Shown here: one piece after another, positions 1 to 13,576 of the stretch | How positions within the stretch are numbered: the stretch's first letter is position 1 | How the letters are laid out: every line of letters starts with the position of its first letter | Source: Lingula anatina | Lineage: Eukaryota > Brachiopoda > Lingulata > Lingulida > Lingulidae | Assembly: GCF_001039355.2 (NCBI RefSeq) | Contig: NW_019776029.1 | Coordinates: 75,086-135,304, forward strand | Reading direction: 5' to 3' | Length of the DNA: 60,219 nt | The notes under the pieces: generated by a model | Database searches by the model: none | The model's input: the letters and a program-made list of their open reading frames with translations, nothing else | What the model was told of the DNA's origin: nothing | Position numbers and translations under genes: made by a program

Positions 1-49
1 GGAGAGTTACAGGCTGAAGATACAATAACATGTCTGTCTCTGTTGACAT

Positions 50-275
50 ATATATCACTACTGGTACAATGTAGCTCAGGGTTTTTATTCTCCAGTCCAT
101 ATCTAACAAAGTAACAATTACAAACTAACTCAGTGGTTTAATACTGTTCAAGACTGTCTGCTATGCTATTGGTGGTATATGTCATTCCTGGCACCATGAA
201 ACTCAGGGCGGTTCTCACATTCATATCTAACAAAGTTACAATTACAAACTGGCTCAGTAGTTTTACAGTGTTCCC
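50..275. repeat. Two diverged tandem units of about 124 bp
   Basis: The phrase ATATCTAACAAAGTWACAAT recurs at about 99 and 223, followed in both cases by TACAAACT...CTCAGT and preceded by a CTCAGG phrase. No coding potential or known element is recognised. Confidence 0.6.
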
Positions 276-653
276 AAATGTCTGGAACATCCTCCTATCT
301 GCCCAGCTATCAATTCTATACTATATTTATACCAGCATTTTCTATAATACACAGTTATCTCCACGGAACAATAGCAGCGCAATCTCTGAGGTTGCTAAGG
401 GCGCAAGATGAGAAGTTTTACAAAGGCACTTATGATAATTACTTGCTAGACTCAACCAAAACTGATTCAACATATTACCTACAGCTGAGGTTTGCTAATA
501 ATAGCTGCTAAAGGGAGTTCAACCTTGGTTCACATGTGAATGATTGTTTTTGAAAAAAATTCAAATCTTGAAAAACCCTTGGGAGAGTGGAATACATGAG
601 GTTTTTGAAACCAATGTGAGTTATGATTGTATAAATAAAAAAAAAAAATAATA

Positions 654-654
654 A

Positions 655-702
<48 letters not shown>

Positions 703-703
703 A
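654..703. repeat. (TAAA)n microsatellite
   Basis: About twelve TAAA units follow an A-rich stretch. The duplicate block has the same microsatellite at about 10697-10745. Confidence 0.9.
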
Positions 704-936
704 ACACTGAATCTAGGAGAGAGTATCATCAGTTAAATTGTCCATATTGTCTCATACACATCGTGACTACTCACACTGATAGGTACTGACAGGAACAGAA
801 CATACATGTAACAGTTCATGAAGCCTCCTACTTGCAAAAAGCAGTAATTATCAGAAAATTTTGACTACCTGAAATATTTACTTTTTAAAGAATTATTATT
901 TTCAAACACTCATAATGATATTCTTTCTGACATAAA

Positions 937-1189
937 GGGCCCATTTCCATTGAACTTATCAGTCTGTGGAGATAGCTTTAACTCTATGGAGACTCTCGCT
1001 GAATGGAATCAGTTTAACAGACAAATACCCCTTTCATTTCCAACTACTTTAATCCCCAGTTTTTCTATATTTTATTCAACACCAGGAGGAGGTGTGTTAA
1101 TCTGTTAAACTGATTGCAATCAGTGAGACTCCCCACAAAGGTGGATAGATCTACGTAGACCGATAGCATCAAAGGGAATAAATGAGCCC
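937..1189. mobile_element. Inverted-repeat element family M2
   Basis: The ends are GGGCCCATTTCCATTGA and the inverted TCCCTTTGATGC...ATGAGCCC type, with internal inverted motifs (GTTTAACAG, TGTTAAAC). Other copies lie at 10980-11230, 22593-22848 and 24666-24917. There is no coding capacity, so this is a non-autonomous DNA element by structure. The target duplication is unclear. Confidence 0.65.
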
Positions 1190-3022
1190 AAAGACATCTA
1201 ATCAAAATTTTTGGATCCACGTCTATAATTTACTACTAATAAAACATCTTTGGGGAAATGTTATCAATCTATGTTGTTGGAATATATAAATTAAGTAATT
1301 ACCATATGCTCACTCCTAAGCAAAAGCATTAATGGGAGCATACAAGCCATCTACTTCTTACAGTAAGCCTAAAAACAATATGAAGTAAAATGATGCTGGG
1401 CACAGCTGAATGCATAAAACCTTTATTCAACAGACAGCACATGTCATTTAACATCAGACTTAGGTCTGTTTATCAAGCAGTCATGCAATCTAGGTCCTCA
1501 GGATTCAGAGAATGTTGCCTGTACTTATTAGCACACAAAAGTATAGATGGCAGCACATGTGGTCAACTGGATTCAAAGACTGTGGTTCATACTTAATTCT
1601 CTACAATGCTTGCTTTTTTTTTGTTCACTGCAACAGAAATCTATGTAAACCTGCCAAAATACAGGCACTACAATCCATCATAATTTTTGTATGAAGAAAT
1701 AATATCTTATAAATACATCTTAGAAGTAAATCTATAAAAGGACTCTTAATAACTAATAACAGCATATAAACTATGTTAAACTCTTAGTGGACCTATACCC
1801 ACAATCTTGTCAATCATTCAGCAGACATTATGTTTTAATCATGTGTCTGTACATATGGTGTCTAAATGGCATTGTTTTCCACAGAATACACCAACAACAT
1901 CATCACATAGTAACTGGTAATCTCACCCCTCCCCTTTCTTGTTTATAATACTCTCCCTATTTCTACAAGCAACTATACACTTTTTCCCATTAACTATTGT
2001 AACTGTCAATATCCTACACAATAACATCTATATTTATGCTACCTCTCCCAAGATAGATTTTAATGTCATTTAGTTATAGAGGCCAAATTCAATACCGCAG
2101 ACTGCAATGCTGTTTGTAGCTTTAACTCTTTCTCTCTCTCTTCCCCCCCCCCCTCCTCGCCTCCCCTACACCCCCTTTCATCTACTCACCATATTCCAAC
2201 ACAGACATAACTCGCCTCAGGGCACTAGATCTGTACTCCACCCTTCTCTGGTGGGTTACATCTCTTCCAGTCTTTTCCTAGCCATAAGTCTTCAAATATT
2301 CCATTCTGGTGATATGTGCATATAACAACCACAGATGTGATTCCAAGCAGCAGATGTATACAGTCAATACAGGGAAATCTAAGGTCAGTTTACACACACT
2401 GACAAGTTGAACTAGGCTCGTTGAAATTAGTAAGTGCAGCAGATGTATACAATCCATACTGGGAAATATATGCCCAGTTTACACTTAAGTTGTACCAAGC
2501 TCATTGCAAATGGTTCACGCACCAGCTATACACAATATAGGAAATTTAGCTAGTTTGCACCTATGTTCACACTGGTTCTCCCCAAAATGTAAAACAACCA
2601 CTCTGGTTCACATCAATCTATCCTAAACTGTGCACAGGTAACAGATGGACAGTAGTTTAGAGTAAAATGTTACTTCTGTTCACATACATCCAGAGTGGGA
2701 TATATTTCCCTGCTTACCTCCAATGGGTATATGTACTGGTGGCCAACAAGAAGTTTTTTTGAACTCTGGCTTGGACATTGAGGATAGAGCCAGGTGCTGG
2801 CTTCACAAAAGATCGGGAGGTAAAACCTGGTTTTCACTATTCTGACATGTACACTAGTTTTAGTACAGGCTTACATATACTTTATAGTTGATTGCTTTTT
2901 GTCTTGTCAACAGCACGTAGCCATGCAAGGGATCTAAAAGAAAGTCTGGATATACAAATTAAAAAGACAGACAGACACAATGATGGGCTGTATTTACTAG
3001 TAGGCAAATATATGCTGTCTAC

Positions 3023-3248
3023 GGGACCATTCCCAGAGATATTTGGATCGATCTATCTCCCTGGGGAGTCTCACTTAATTGCTGTCAGCTTAACTGGCTT
3101 AAATGTCTATCATGCCTACTAAAAGCTGTTAGGGGGTAATTAACTTTCGTGCATGCTCGGCTCCCTCTTGAGCTGATAGCAATTTAGCGTGAACCCCCAT
3201 GGAGTTAGGTCGATCCAGATGGATCGATCTAAGTATGGGAACCCAGTC
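3023..3248. mobile_element. M1 inverted-repeat element (PIF/Harbinger-like MITE)
   Basis: The left end GGGACCATTCCCAGAG and right end TATGGGAACCCAGTC are inverted, flanked by TAC on both sides. The core contains GGGGGTAATTAACTTTCGTG and TTTAGCGTGAACCCCC. It is the same family as the 10063-10277 element, whose empty site is known. Confidence 0.7.
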
Positions 3249-3487
3249 TACAACACATCCTGATTAGAAAAGCTTACCAGTATGTTTAAGAAAAACAAGT
3301 GGGAAGGGATTTGAAAATCAGACGTAAGCAAAACCCTGATGAGCTGCCTATCAATAATAAGTCTATCAATATATAACAAGCTTATGTAAGCAATATGTCG
3401 ATAATCAGAATAAGAAAACAGTTTACATCTTCTTTACCATATGTCTTATTAAGATATTACGTATAAAGAGACTATCTGTGTCTCTTT

Positions 3488-3523
<36 letters not shown>

Positions 3524-4335
3524 ACACGTGCATGTGTGTAGTAAATTTATAAACACGAGTACAGCACGCCAAATAAATGACACGCATATTCATACAACAA
3601 ATTCTGCCTAGTAGCACCAGTCTATGCTGAATACTCATTTGCCTACTGGTCTTTTTGAGCCACCAGGGTCTAAGAATCTACTGGTCCAACACAGAGACAG
3701 TCCAGTAACTGAATTAATTTACAAAACTTCTGAATCACTGAACCTGGCTCTAAGTTCACTTGCATTTGGTACAAGACCAGTGTTAACATTGCAGATAACA
3801 GTACAGTTATAATGTAACAGACAGAGCTGTGTAGTAACACTATAGCATCTGATAATGATATCGTCAGATAATGATCAATAATCCACCAGACTATAAACAG
3901 GCATATTTTAACTCCATTTGATTGGTAATGCTTTGTGTCACTCCTAACCTCTTACAAATGAGGTTAGTTTCTGTAAAATGAACATTTCGGTTAATTCACA
4001 TTATTCAGTTTTGTTGATCAATTTCACTGAGCCATCTAATACAACTGATAACATCCGTAGGGAGTTTTTTTTTTTATTTCAAAATGATATGCTGAAAGGA
4101 ACAGAGAAAGGGTGTTCTGTACTCAAGGTGAAGCTTGTATTATAATAACAACTATAACAAAGCAGTCAGGGATGAAAGAGGCTTATGAAAAATGTGGGCC
4201 GTGGTATTCAAATACTTCAAACAGAGTCAAAAAATGATGATGATGATGATCTTTACACATACCTTTTAATAGACATACAAGAATACATACACACACACAA
4301 TTAGTTAACACAACATGCACTTATACACTGTGTAC

Positions 4336-4399
<64 letters not shown>

Positions 4400-5650
4400 A
4401 GAGAGAGAGAGGGGGGAGTCAAATTTCTATGGCAAACGTGTGTGGTCTGGCTAAATGTACTTGATCAATAAAAAAAAACAGAATGATGCAATATTATCTA
4501 TTTCACTCAAAAGTTCAGTGTCAAATCACTGGCTGGTATAGATTGTGACAGAAGCACCTGTCACATCTACCATAATCCAAGGGTCACTGCTCTCAACAAA
4601 CGCACTCTTGGCTGGTCTTAGTGGGAAAGCATCAATATCAGTTCCTTAAAATTTTCAAATGCCTCACTTCAACTTTATTTCATTCCTTCCCAAGATTTAT
4701 AAAATTATTACTCATAAAAAATGTTACACAGTACTTTCTGACATCTGACCGATGAACTTTTCAGAACTTTTGCAGAAATCTGGGCAAAACAATTTTAAAA
4801 ATTTGTTTGAATTTAATAAGCAGTTACCACAGATGTCAATGTTAAATTGGTCATATTATTGAAACCTTTGTTTTCTCAAGAACAACATGCTCTTGCCAAT
4901 TCAGCCAAAAAAAGAAATTATCGTTTATTCTTGAATGATGTCTTTTTCCAAAAAGAAAAAATTCAATGACTATGTCAACTTTCTCTGTACTACTGATATA
5001 GTAGAGTATAATATAATTTTACCTCCCCCTCCCCCATCCCCCATAATCTCCACAATCTATACATCTCTCCTTTGTTTTTTTCATCTCTCTATGTAAGATA
5101 TATAAGAGATCCAAAATGACCAAAGATGCTATGGGGCAACATTTGAGACACAAATATCCATAGATCACAACTCTGTGACAATAAATCTCATCTTAATGAC
5201 CTCAAGTGATCTTAAGAACCATATTTCACAGTGTAAAGTACCACAGGCCACCTATAATTGCTATCTTAACCACTGAAATGCAATGTGAAGTCCACCTCAC
5301 ATTGATGTATAAGGCCCGTTAGACTGCTTAAGACCAGAAATAGCTGACTTTGCGAATTTGATTATGCTATACTGGTCCAAGATCCCACCAATTAATGGAA
5401 TAAGACCCTTTCAATTCTGTACACTCACTCAACTATATGTCACCACAGTTTGGTCCTTCGTGTGATCCTTAAAGGGGTTGTGAAACAATAAATGTTCATA
5501 AACTTTAGACTCTACTGGCAATTCTGAAGCCAAGGCACTGCTAAGAACCAACTGGCCTAATGCAGAAATAGTGGCCAGGAACTGAACAAACTTAAACATA
5601 TTAAGCGCATAGCTAGCAATGGGAAAAGGGGCGTTACTTTTCTGAAAATG

Positions 5651-5762
5651 TGGACCTTTTGTCATGAAACCGAAGTTTACCTAGATCAAATTTACCCAGC
5701 GTGGACCTCTTCCCAGCAAAAAGGAGGGTGCTTTTGAACACCCCCCCCCCCCCCCCCCCCTC
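5651..5762. repeat. Dispersed repeat R6
   Basis: The phrase CTAGATCAAATTTACCCAGC with CCCAGCAAAAAGG recurs at about 15759-15868, and inverted at 59771-59870 where it ends the window near a G run. It is an unclassified interspersed repeat. Confidence 0.6.
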
Positions 5763-5886
5763 TACTACAGGCCTGCACATGCCACAATTTTTGCCAGTTA
5801 TTGGTGTGGAGTAAGTGTTTAATGTCACAGAGTGAACTGAAGTGTTTTCAGTCAGCAAACAAATCAAATATAGACTAGAACACTTG

Positions 5887-6030
5887 TAAAATAATAACAA
5901 GAAGAAGAAGAGCAAGAAAAAAGAAGAAGAAGGAAAAGAAAGAGAAAAAGGAAAAGAAGAAGTAAAGAATAACAAAAAGAAGGAGACAAAGAAAAAGAAG
6001 AAGAAGAAAAAGAAGACAAAGAAGACGACT
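5887..6030. repeat. GAA-rich purine tract beside HECW exon 3
   Basis: About 140 bp of GAAGAAGAA/AAGAAAA on the + strand begins about 20 bases inside the intron after exon 3. The tract differs in length from its partner at about 16003-16122. Confidence 0.85.
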
Positions 6031-6047
6031 ATCATTTCCCCACTGAC

Positions 6048-6148
6048 CTGTGCTGCAGCAGCAGGGTTGTGGACTGTAATGGTGGGCGTGGCAGCTCTCA
6101 GTGTACAGCTAGGACCATGGTAATACTTCAGACATACCTTGGTCTCCA
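6048..6148 (-). CDS. HECW: HECW coding exon 3 (left-hand copy, likely haplotype duplicate)
   Basis: The coding sequence is the same as in 16141-16241 (KVCLKYYHG, ITVHNPAAAAQ), with acceptor TTTCAG and donor GTCAGT preserved. The flanking introns are colinear with the other copy apart from a 337-bp transposon insertion at 6306-6642. It lies in the left half of the 10-kb duplicated block. Confidence 0.75.
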
Positions 6149-9100
6149 CTGAAATAACAATTCATAGCCTGTTACATACAATAATGTGTGTGTGTGCGTG
6201 TATGTGTCAGTGGGCAATCACATGCAAGAGAGTATTATGTGCCAAAATCAACATCACAGGTCTCTTTACAGTTACATATATCTTAGTATTTAATAAAGTA
6301 ATTAAAGGGATAATAACTCTTCGTTTCGGCCAAAAAATGAATTTTCCTTGAGTAAACAACAATTTTCCCATACTTACCAATGGTTAATGAATCCATTTTT
6401 ACATTCAAAATTAGTCCCTGGTTTTTTTCTAAAAAGTTTGGTTTTTTGTTAAAATCTCTTAAGAGATTTTAACAGAGTATAGCCTTCAATGGAGGTCAAG
6501 TGGTCTAAAGACAAGCTCAGATATCAGAATAATAGCTATAACTGCTGTTTTTGTGGTAAAACAGAATATATTATATTTCTTTGAGTTATTCACAATGTTT
6601 TTATTGTGAAATATAGACCTCACACGAAGAGTTCTTATCCCTTTAATCAAACAAAAATAAATTCATTACAACTACTTCAGTGCAAAGCAGAAATACACAC
6701 TTCAGCAATCCTCTGGCAATGAACATCTTATAATTATCATCAAACAGTTATTAGCCAGGAAGATAACCTAGGCATGATGGTAAGAAGTACTAACATGAGA
6801 CAGAGAACTATTATCGTTCAATGGGCAACCTTAATAGCTATGTGGCCATTATCTATATAAGAGAACATGTCATCATGTATGGAGATGAAGATCTTTGTAG
6901 GGAATGTACAGAAGAAAGCCTTTAACTGACGACTGTGTACATATATAGCACCATTTAATGTTTCATACCCACCTACTAGTATGCTCGGTGCACTCTAACA
7001 GAATAAGTTTCTGCCAGATACACTAAAAGCTTATTCTAATCAATCTATTGGAAATGTGAAATATTATTTTATACTTTGCCAAATGTGTGACTGATCAAGT
7101 TGTATATTAAATAAGGCTCAAACTGTATATCAAATTAGGCTCAAATAATCTGGTTAGTTGTTGAAAGATGTGGGAGTTTGGAGTGAGGTTGGGTGTACAG
7201 TAGGGAAGAAGCTCAGCCCAACACACTTTAACAATTTAAGTCAGGGAGCAAATTGGCCCAGGGGAATAAACACAGACACACACACTCACATACATGTGCA
7301 CAAACACACACACACACACACACATGCACACATGCACACACGCACACAAACACACACACACACACACACACCATTTTTCTCACTTATTTAATGGCAAACT
7401 CATTCTAGAGTGAATCAAATTTTCTACAAGTATTAATGTTTTGGTTACTGTCAAGTGAGAGCAAAATCTGTACTAGTAGGTGTTTACCCAGACTCCCAAT
7501 CCCATTAGAACACACCATCACATAGACATCTGTACTAAGTAAGCAGCAATTAAATAAATATGACTTATTGTTTTTCTGACTATACTGGCACTGTGTTATT
7601 AAGACGTGCATGCAATGACAGCAAAGAGTCTGGCTTAAGATCCTATTCACATTTGGTGAGAGATGCTTGCAGTAGCTAAATATGTGTGGACCAGTTCAAT
7701 TTGGGAGATTGACAACTCAATATATATATATAGTTTCAAATTGTTCATCACATAAGAGATTCAACCGCAATAAACGTGCTCATGTGTGTGTGTGTGTGTG
7801 TGTGCATATGTGTACTTATGTGTGCGTCCATGTGCAGATGCAGCATGCATGCTTTGGTCTATTTGCTAAGCAGAATTATCTGTATCATTTTCTATCAAGA
7901 AACTTTTACACTTTATAAAATGGTATGGAAGATATACTTGCACCTTCTAGTAGAGAATTGTATTTATTTACAAATTATACTCTGCTTTAAAAGTTCACAC
8001 AGACTAAAAAAAAAAAAATCTAGCGTAGAAGCAATTCTGAATCAGACCAGCTCTAAAAACATCCACCTCGGGACATTCCATGCAAATGGTTTACACAACA
8101 TTAGGCTTAAAAGAAATATTTATAGCAAAAAGACGTAACTCTGTTACTCAGATTGAGATCACATAAACCATAGAGAGGAAATTCACCACGTACACAATAA
8201 CTTGTTAGATTTCTACAGTGAGCTGTTAGTCTGATGGGAAAGAGAAACATACTAGATTTCAGATTCTAAATTCATATGTCTTATTATCTCTTTGGGGGAC
8301 ATAACATTGTAACAATTGTATTTGTCATGGAAATCACATTTGTTCTGACACCATGCATGCTACTTGCCTAGGTTTAAAATTTCCACACTGGTTAAGAAAT
8401 AAACAGTTGCTTTTGTACTGGTAATTATAAATATAATGTCTAATGAATATCAAGTGCTACATAATTTGATCATGGGGCATAAGTTGATCAAACAGAATCC
8501 TTTTTATGCCATCTTTTAATTAAAATGCTATTTTCCACGCAAAGAATAATTCTAAGAAATTATTTAGCTTTCTACCAAAAGAGGACGGAGTTATCAAGAA
8601 CCAAGGACTGTGTCATTTCCTGAGAAAGGATCAGCTTTATCCCTTCAAATTCCCAGAGTCTCTCACTGTTGAGAATGCAAAAATTTAATTAACACATACA
8701 AAAAAGGTGACAAACGACTGGCTTTATACTGGACTCTATCCAACTTGACTTGCATATTACTAGTAAGGTTTCACTGATTTAATTTTATGGACGATATCCT
8801 CTGGACACCCAAAACTAATGCAATTATTAATATTAAAATATTAATAATGAAATAGCATGATTTTAACACTTGAAGAAAAAATATTTACGCTTAAATTTAA
8901 TGTATTTTGTAAGATTTTATTGATAGCATAATATGATTTTCTGCATAAAAACATGAGAGAGCCAGCAAAAATAATTATGTTCTATTTAGAATGAGAATAA
9001 AATTATCATTATTATTAATATTAATATTATTATTATTTTTGTTGTTGTTTTGTTGTTGTCATCATGATCATTACCATTACTAGTACTATATGAGTTTAAG

Positions 9101-10697
9101 TACAAGTTTAGTACACTGTGACACCTGAGGTTCACAGGTAGTACTTAGTTAACAAGTACAATGAAAAAAGTAGAACAGGAAGGTCATCAGCAGCCAGTTA
9201 TCTCTATCTTTACCTGTATCAGGGTAAAGAGCAAAGATACAGAGGTACAGTTCTGTTTTTATTTATTTATCCTTTTTACTTATTGTGTGTGTGTGTGTGT
9301 GTGTTGTCAAAATTCATGTGTCAAGCTTTTTTTTGCCCCAATTTTTTAAACAATTGGTTGATCTTGACCACATTGTACCCCCCCCCCCTCAAGACACCGT
9401 CTTTAATGTTTCACTCATCCTCTCCAATTAATAGCAGTATGGAAACATACTACTGAAATGCCTCAATCATTTCAACCAGGAAATATTATCAAGTTTTCAG
9501 ACACATAATTACTGAGTCATAAATAAAACATTTCTATGAAGCATTTTGATGCTTTAACTAATAGAGCTATTAGGTAGGTTGCTTTTTAATCTTCTTGCGA
9601 TCACTCGATTGGAATGTTCTAATTTTTAGAATTTATTGATTTAAAAATACAGTATCTGTAAAATTCACTATTTCCCAGTTGAAATGATTGAGTCATTATC
9701 GCACTGTGCCTCTCATCTTCTGGGCTCTTCTTTATAAATACTTACATTGAGTGAACTCGCTCTCTTGCTCATCAATGGACCAGTAAATTTCTCCATTACT
9801 GCTCCCACCAAACCCTCTCTTCCTGTAGTCATAGAACGCCTGGGGATCTTCTGTGTCTGAAGTCACAGAATGGCACAGGGTTATTTGTTCTTATTAGTAA
9901 GTTGAAATTTGGGACAAGTTTCGAGCCTGAAAATTTTTATTGCTCTGATACATGTATTATAACAAATTTGTAGTAGACCATGTTAATGTAAGTGGAATGA
10001 ATTTTTATAAGGAAAATATCTATACTTACATCACTCTTTTAAAGGTTTACTGGATACACTAAGGCTGTATTCCCAGAGCTTTTAGATCGATCTATCCCTG
10101 CGGGGAGTCTCACTAGATTACTGTCAGATAATCCGGCTTAAATGTCCATCCCGCCTACTACAAGCTGTAAGGGGGTAATTAACTTTCGTGTCCGCTCAGC
10201 TGACAGCTATTTAGCGTGAACCCCCAGGGAGTTAGGTCGATCTAAAGTAGATCGATCTAATCTCTGGAAATGGGGTCTAACTGTTACACAGGATAAAATA
10301 ATACAGTATGCATATCACTGGTATTTTAGCTTGATATTTATTTGCTCTCTGCATGAGTGATGAACAAGAGGTTACTGCAGAACAAGTCCATTAGCTATAT
10401 GCATTTCAGAACACTAATAGCTTTTGTCACTTTTTCTTTTATCAAGAGTTTTCAGTACAATTAAATATTAACCAGGCCATACCGCCTGATATTTCCTAGA
10501 AGGTATGATGCATCAACCCTCTAGCAAAAAATGTGTTAACTCTCTTCAGAATAACATTTTCCTTTTTTTTTCACTATATTTACGTCAAGACTGTGAAAAA
10601 CCTATTTACCATTTATCAATATTGAACATCCTCTTTTCCTTCTCGCATCATGTCATCAGTAATCTANTTTTAGAAACCAATGTGAGTTATGATTGTA

Positions 10698-10745
<48 letters not shown>

Positions 10746-13529
10746 AACACTGAATCTAGGAGAGAGTATCATGAGTTACGTTGTCCATATTGTCTCATAC
10801 ACATCGTGACTACTCACACTGATAGGTACTGACAGGAACAGAACATACATGTAACAGTTCATGAAGCCTCCTACTTGCAAAAAGCAGTAATTATCAGAAA
10901 ATTTTGACTACCTGAAATATTTACTTTTTGAAGATGTATTATTTTCAAACACACATGATGATGTTCTTTCTGAAATAAAGGGCTTATTTCCATAGAACTT
11001 ATCAGTCTACATAGATCACTCTAACTCTATGGACTCTCTCTGAAAGGAGTCTGTTTAACAGATAAATACCCCTTTCATTTCCAACTACTTTAATCCCCAG
11101 TTTTTCTATATTTTACTCAACACCAGGAGGAGGAATGTTAATCTGTTAAACTGATTGCAATCAGTGAGACTCCTCACAAAGGTGGATAGATCTACGTAGA
11201 CCGAGAGCATCAATGGGAATAAATGAGCCCAAAGACATCTTATCTAAATTTTTGGATCAACACCTTAATTTACTACTAATAAAACATCTTTGGGGAAATG
11301 TTATCAATCTATGTTGTTGGAATATATAAATTAAGTAATTACCATATGCTCACTCCTAAGCAAAAGCATTAAGGGGAGCATACAAGCCATCTACTTCTTA
11401 CAGTAAGCCTCAAAACAATATGAAGTAAAATGATGCTGGGCACAGCTGAATGCATAAAACCTTTATTCAACAGACAGCACATGTCATTTAACATCAGACT
11501 TAGGTCTGTTTATCAAGCAGTCATGCAATGTAGGTCCTCAGGATTCAGAGAATGTTGCCTGTACTTATTAGCACACAAAAGTATAGATGGCAGCACATGT
11601 GGTCAACTGGATTCAAAGACTGTGGTTCATACTTAATTCTCTACAATGCTTGCTTTTTCTGTTCACTGCAACAGAAATCTATGTAAACCTGCCAAAATAC
11701 AGGCACTACAATCCATCATAATTTTTGTATGAAGAAATAATATCTTATAAATACATCTTAGAAGTAAATCTATAAAAGGACTCTTAATAACTAATAACAG
11801 CATATAAACTATGTTAAACTCTTAGTGGACCTATACCCACAATCTTGTCAATCATTCAGCAGACATTATGTTTTAATCATGTGTCTGTACATATGGTGTC
11901 TAAATGGCATTGTTTTCCACAGAATACACCAACAACTTCATCACATAGTAACTGGTAATCTCACCCCCCCCCACCCCTTTCTTGTTTATACTCTCCCTAT
12001 TTCTACAAACATCTACTGTATACACTTTTTCCTATTAACTATTGTAACTGTCAATATCCTACACAATAACATCTATATTTATGCTACCTCTCCCAAGATA
12101 GATTTTAATGTCATTTAGTTATAGAGGCCAAATTCAATACCGCAGACTGCAATGCTGTTTGTAGCTTTAACTCTTTCTCTCTCTCTTGCCCCCCCCCCCC
12201 CCTCCTCGCCTCCCCTACACCCCCTTTCATCTACTCACCATATTCCAACACAGACATAACTCGCCTCAGGGCACTAGATCTGTACTCCACCCTTCTCTGG
12301 TGGGTTACATCTCTTCCAGTCTTTTCCTAGCCATAAGTCTTCAAATATTCCATTCTGGTGATATGTGCATATAACAACCACAGATGTGATTCCAAGCAGC
12401 AGATGTATACAGTCAATACAGGGAAATCTAAGGCCAGTTTACACACACTGACAAGTTGAACTAGGCTCGTTGAAATTAATAAGTGCAGCAGATGTATACA
12501 ATCCATACTGGGAAATATATGCCCAGTTTACACTTAAGTTGTACCAAGCTCATTGCAAATGGTTCACGCACCAGCTATACACAATATAGGAAATTTAGCT
12601 AGTTTGCACTTATGTTCACACTGGTTCTCCCCAACATGTAAAACAACCACTCTGGTTCACATCAATCTATCCTAAACTGTGCACAGGTAACAGATGGACA
12701 GTAGTTTAGAGTAAAATGTTACTTCTGTTCACATACATCCAGAGTGGGATATATTTCCCTGCTTACCTCCATTGGGTATATGTACTGGTGGCCAACAAGG
12801 AGTTTTTTTGAACTCTGGCTTGGACATTGAGGATAGAGCCAGGTGCTGGCTTCACAAAAGATCGGGAGGTAAAACCTGGTTTTCACTATTCTGACATGTA
12901 CACTAGTTTTAGTACAGGCTTACATATACTTTATAGTTGATTGCTTTTTGTCTTGTCAACAGCACGTAGCCATGCAAGGGATCTAAAAGAAAGTCTGGAT
13001 ACAAATTAAAAAGACAGACAGACACAATGATGGGCTGTATTTACTAGTAGGCAAATATATGCTGTCTACGGGACCATTCCCAGAGATATTTGGATGGATC
13101 CATCTTCCTGGGGAGTCTCACTAAATTGCTGTCAGCTTAACTGGCTTAAATGTCTATCATGCCTACTAAAAGCTGTTAGGGGGTAATTAACTTTTGTGCA
13201 TGCTCGGCTCCCTCTTGAGCTGATAGCAATTTAGCGTGAACCCCCATGGAGTTAGGTCGATCCAGATGGATCGATCTAAGTATGGGAACCCAGTCTACAA
13301 CATATCCTGATTAGAAAAGCTTACCAGTATGTTTAAGAAAAACAAGTGGGAAGGGATTTGAAAATCAGACGTAAGCAAAACCCTGATGAGCTGCCTATCA
13401 ATAATAAGTCTATCAATATATAACAAGCTTATGTAAGCAATATGTCGATAATCAGAATAAGAAAACAGTTTACATCTTCTTTACCATATGTCTTATTGAG
13501 ATATTACGTATAAAGAGACTATCTGTGTC

Positions 13530-13576
<47 letters not shown>

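Larger units (their letters stand above)
1..6047. other. HECW intron sequence, left-hand copy
   Basis: No exon that I can support is found here; the C2-domain exon expected next in HECW is absent. The stretch holds two diverged 124-bp tandem units (about 50-275), a TAAA microsatellite (654-703), inverted-repeat elements at 937-1189 and 3023-3248, TG/CT/CA microsatellites near 3491-3520 and 4340-4412, a dispersed repeat at 5651-5762, and a poly-C run at about 5740-5760. Confidence 0.6.
604..10666. repeat. 10-kb duplicated block, left copy
   Basis: The block is colinear with 10668-20030 and nearly identical for long stretches, including unique intron sequence and HECW exons 2 and 3. The left copy starts at GAAACCAATGTGAGTTATG, the sequence that also follows the single N at 10667. 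Its right end stops at CAGTAATCTA, exactly where the right copy enters the 61-bp tandem array. The copies differ by small indels, by microsatellite length, and by transposon presence. I infer two haplotypes placed in series by the assembler. Confidence 0.8.

Noticed and set aside
2718-2806. A possible HECW exon on the - strand with a good GGAG|GTAAGC donor.
   Set aside because: Neither open frame resembles the HECW C2 region, the acceptor is poor, and the only difference from the other haplotype copy is a non-synonymous change in both frames.
5429-5665. A - strand frame with a hydrophobic stretch that looks like a signal peptide.
   Set aside because: It overlaps a dispersed repeat and the second copy has in-frame changes; there are no splice or start signals.
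7158-7391. A frame with His-Thr repeats.
   Set aside because: It is a translated CA microsatellite.
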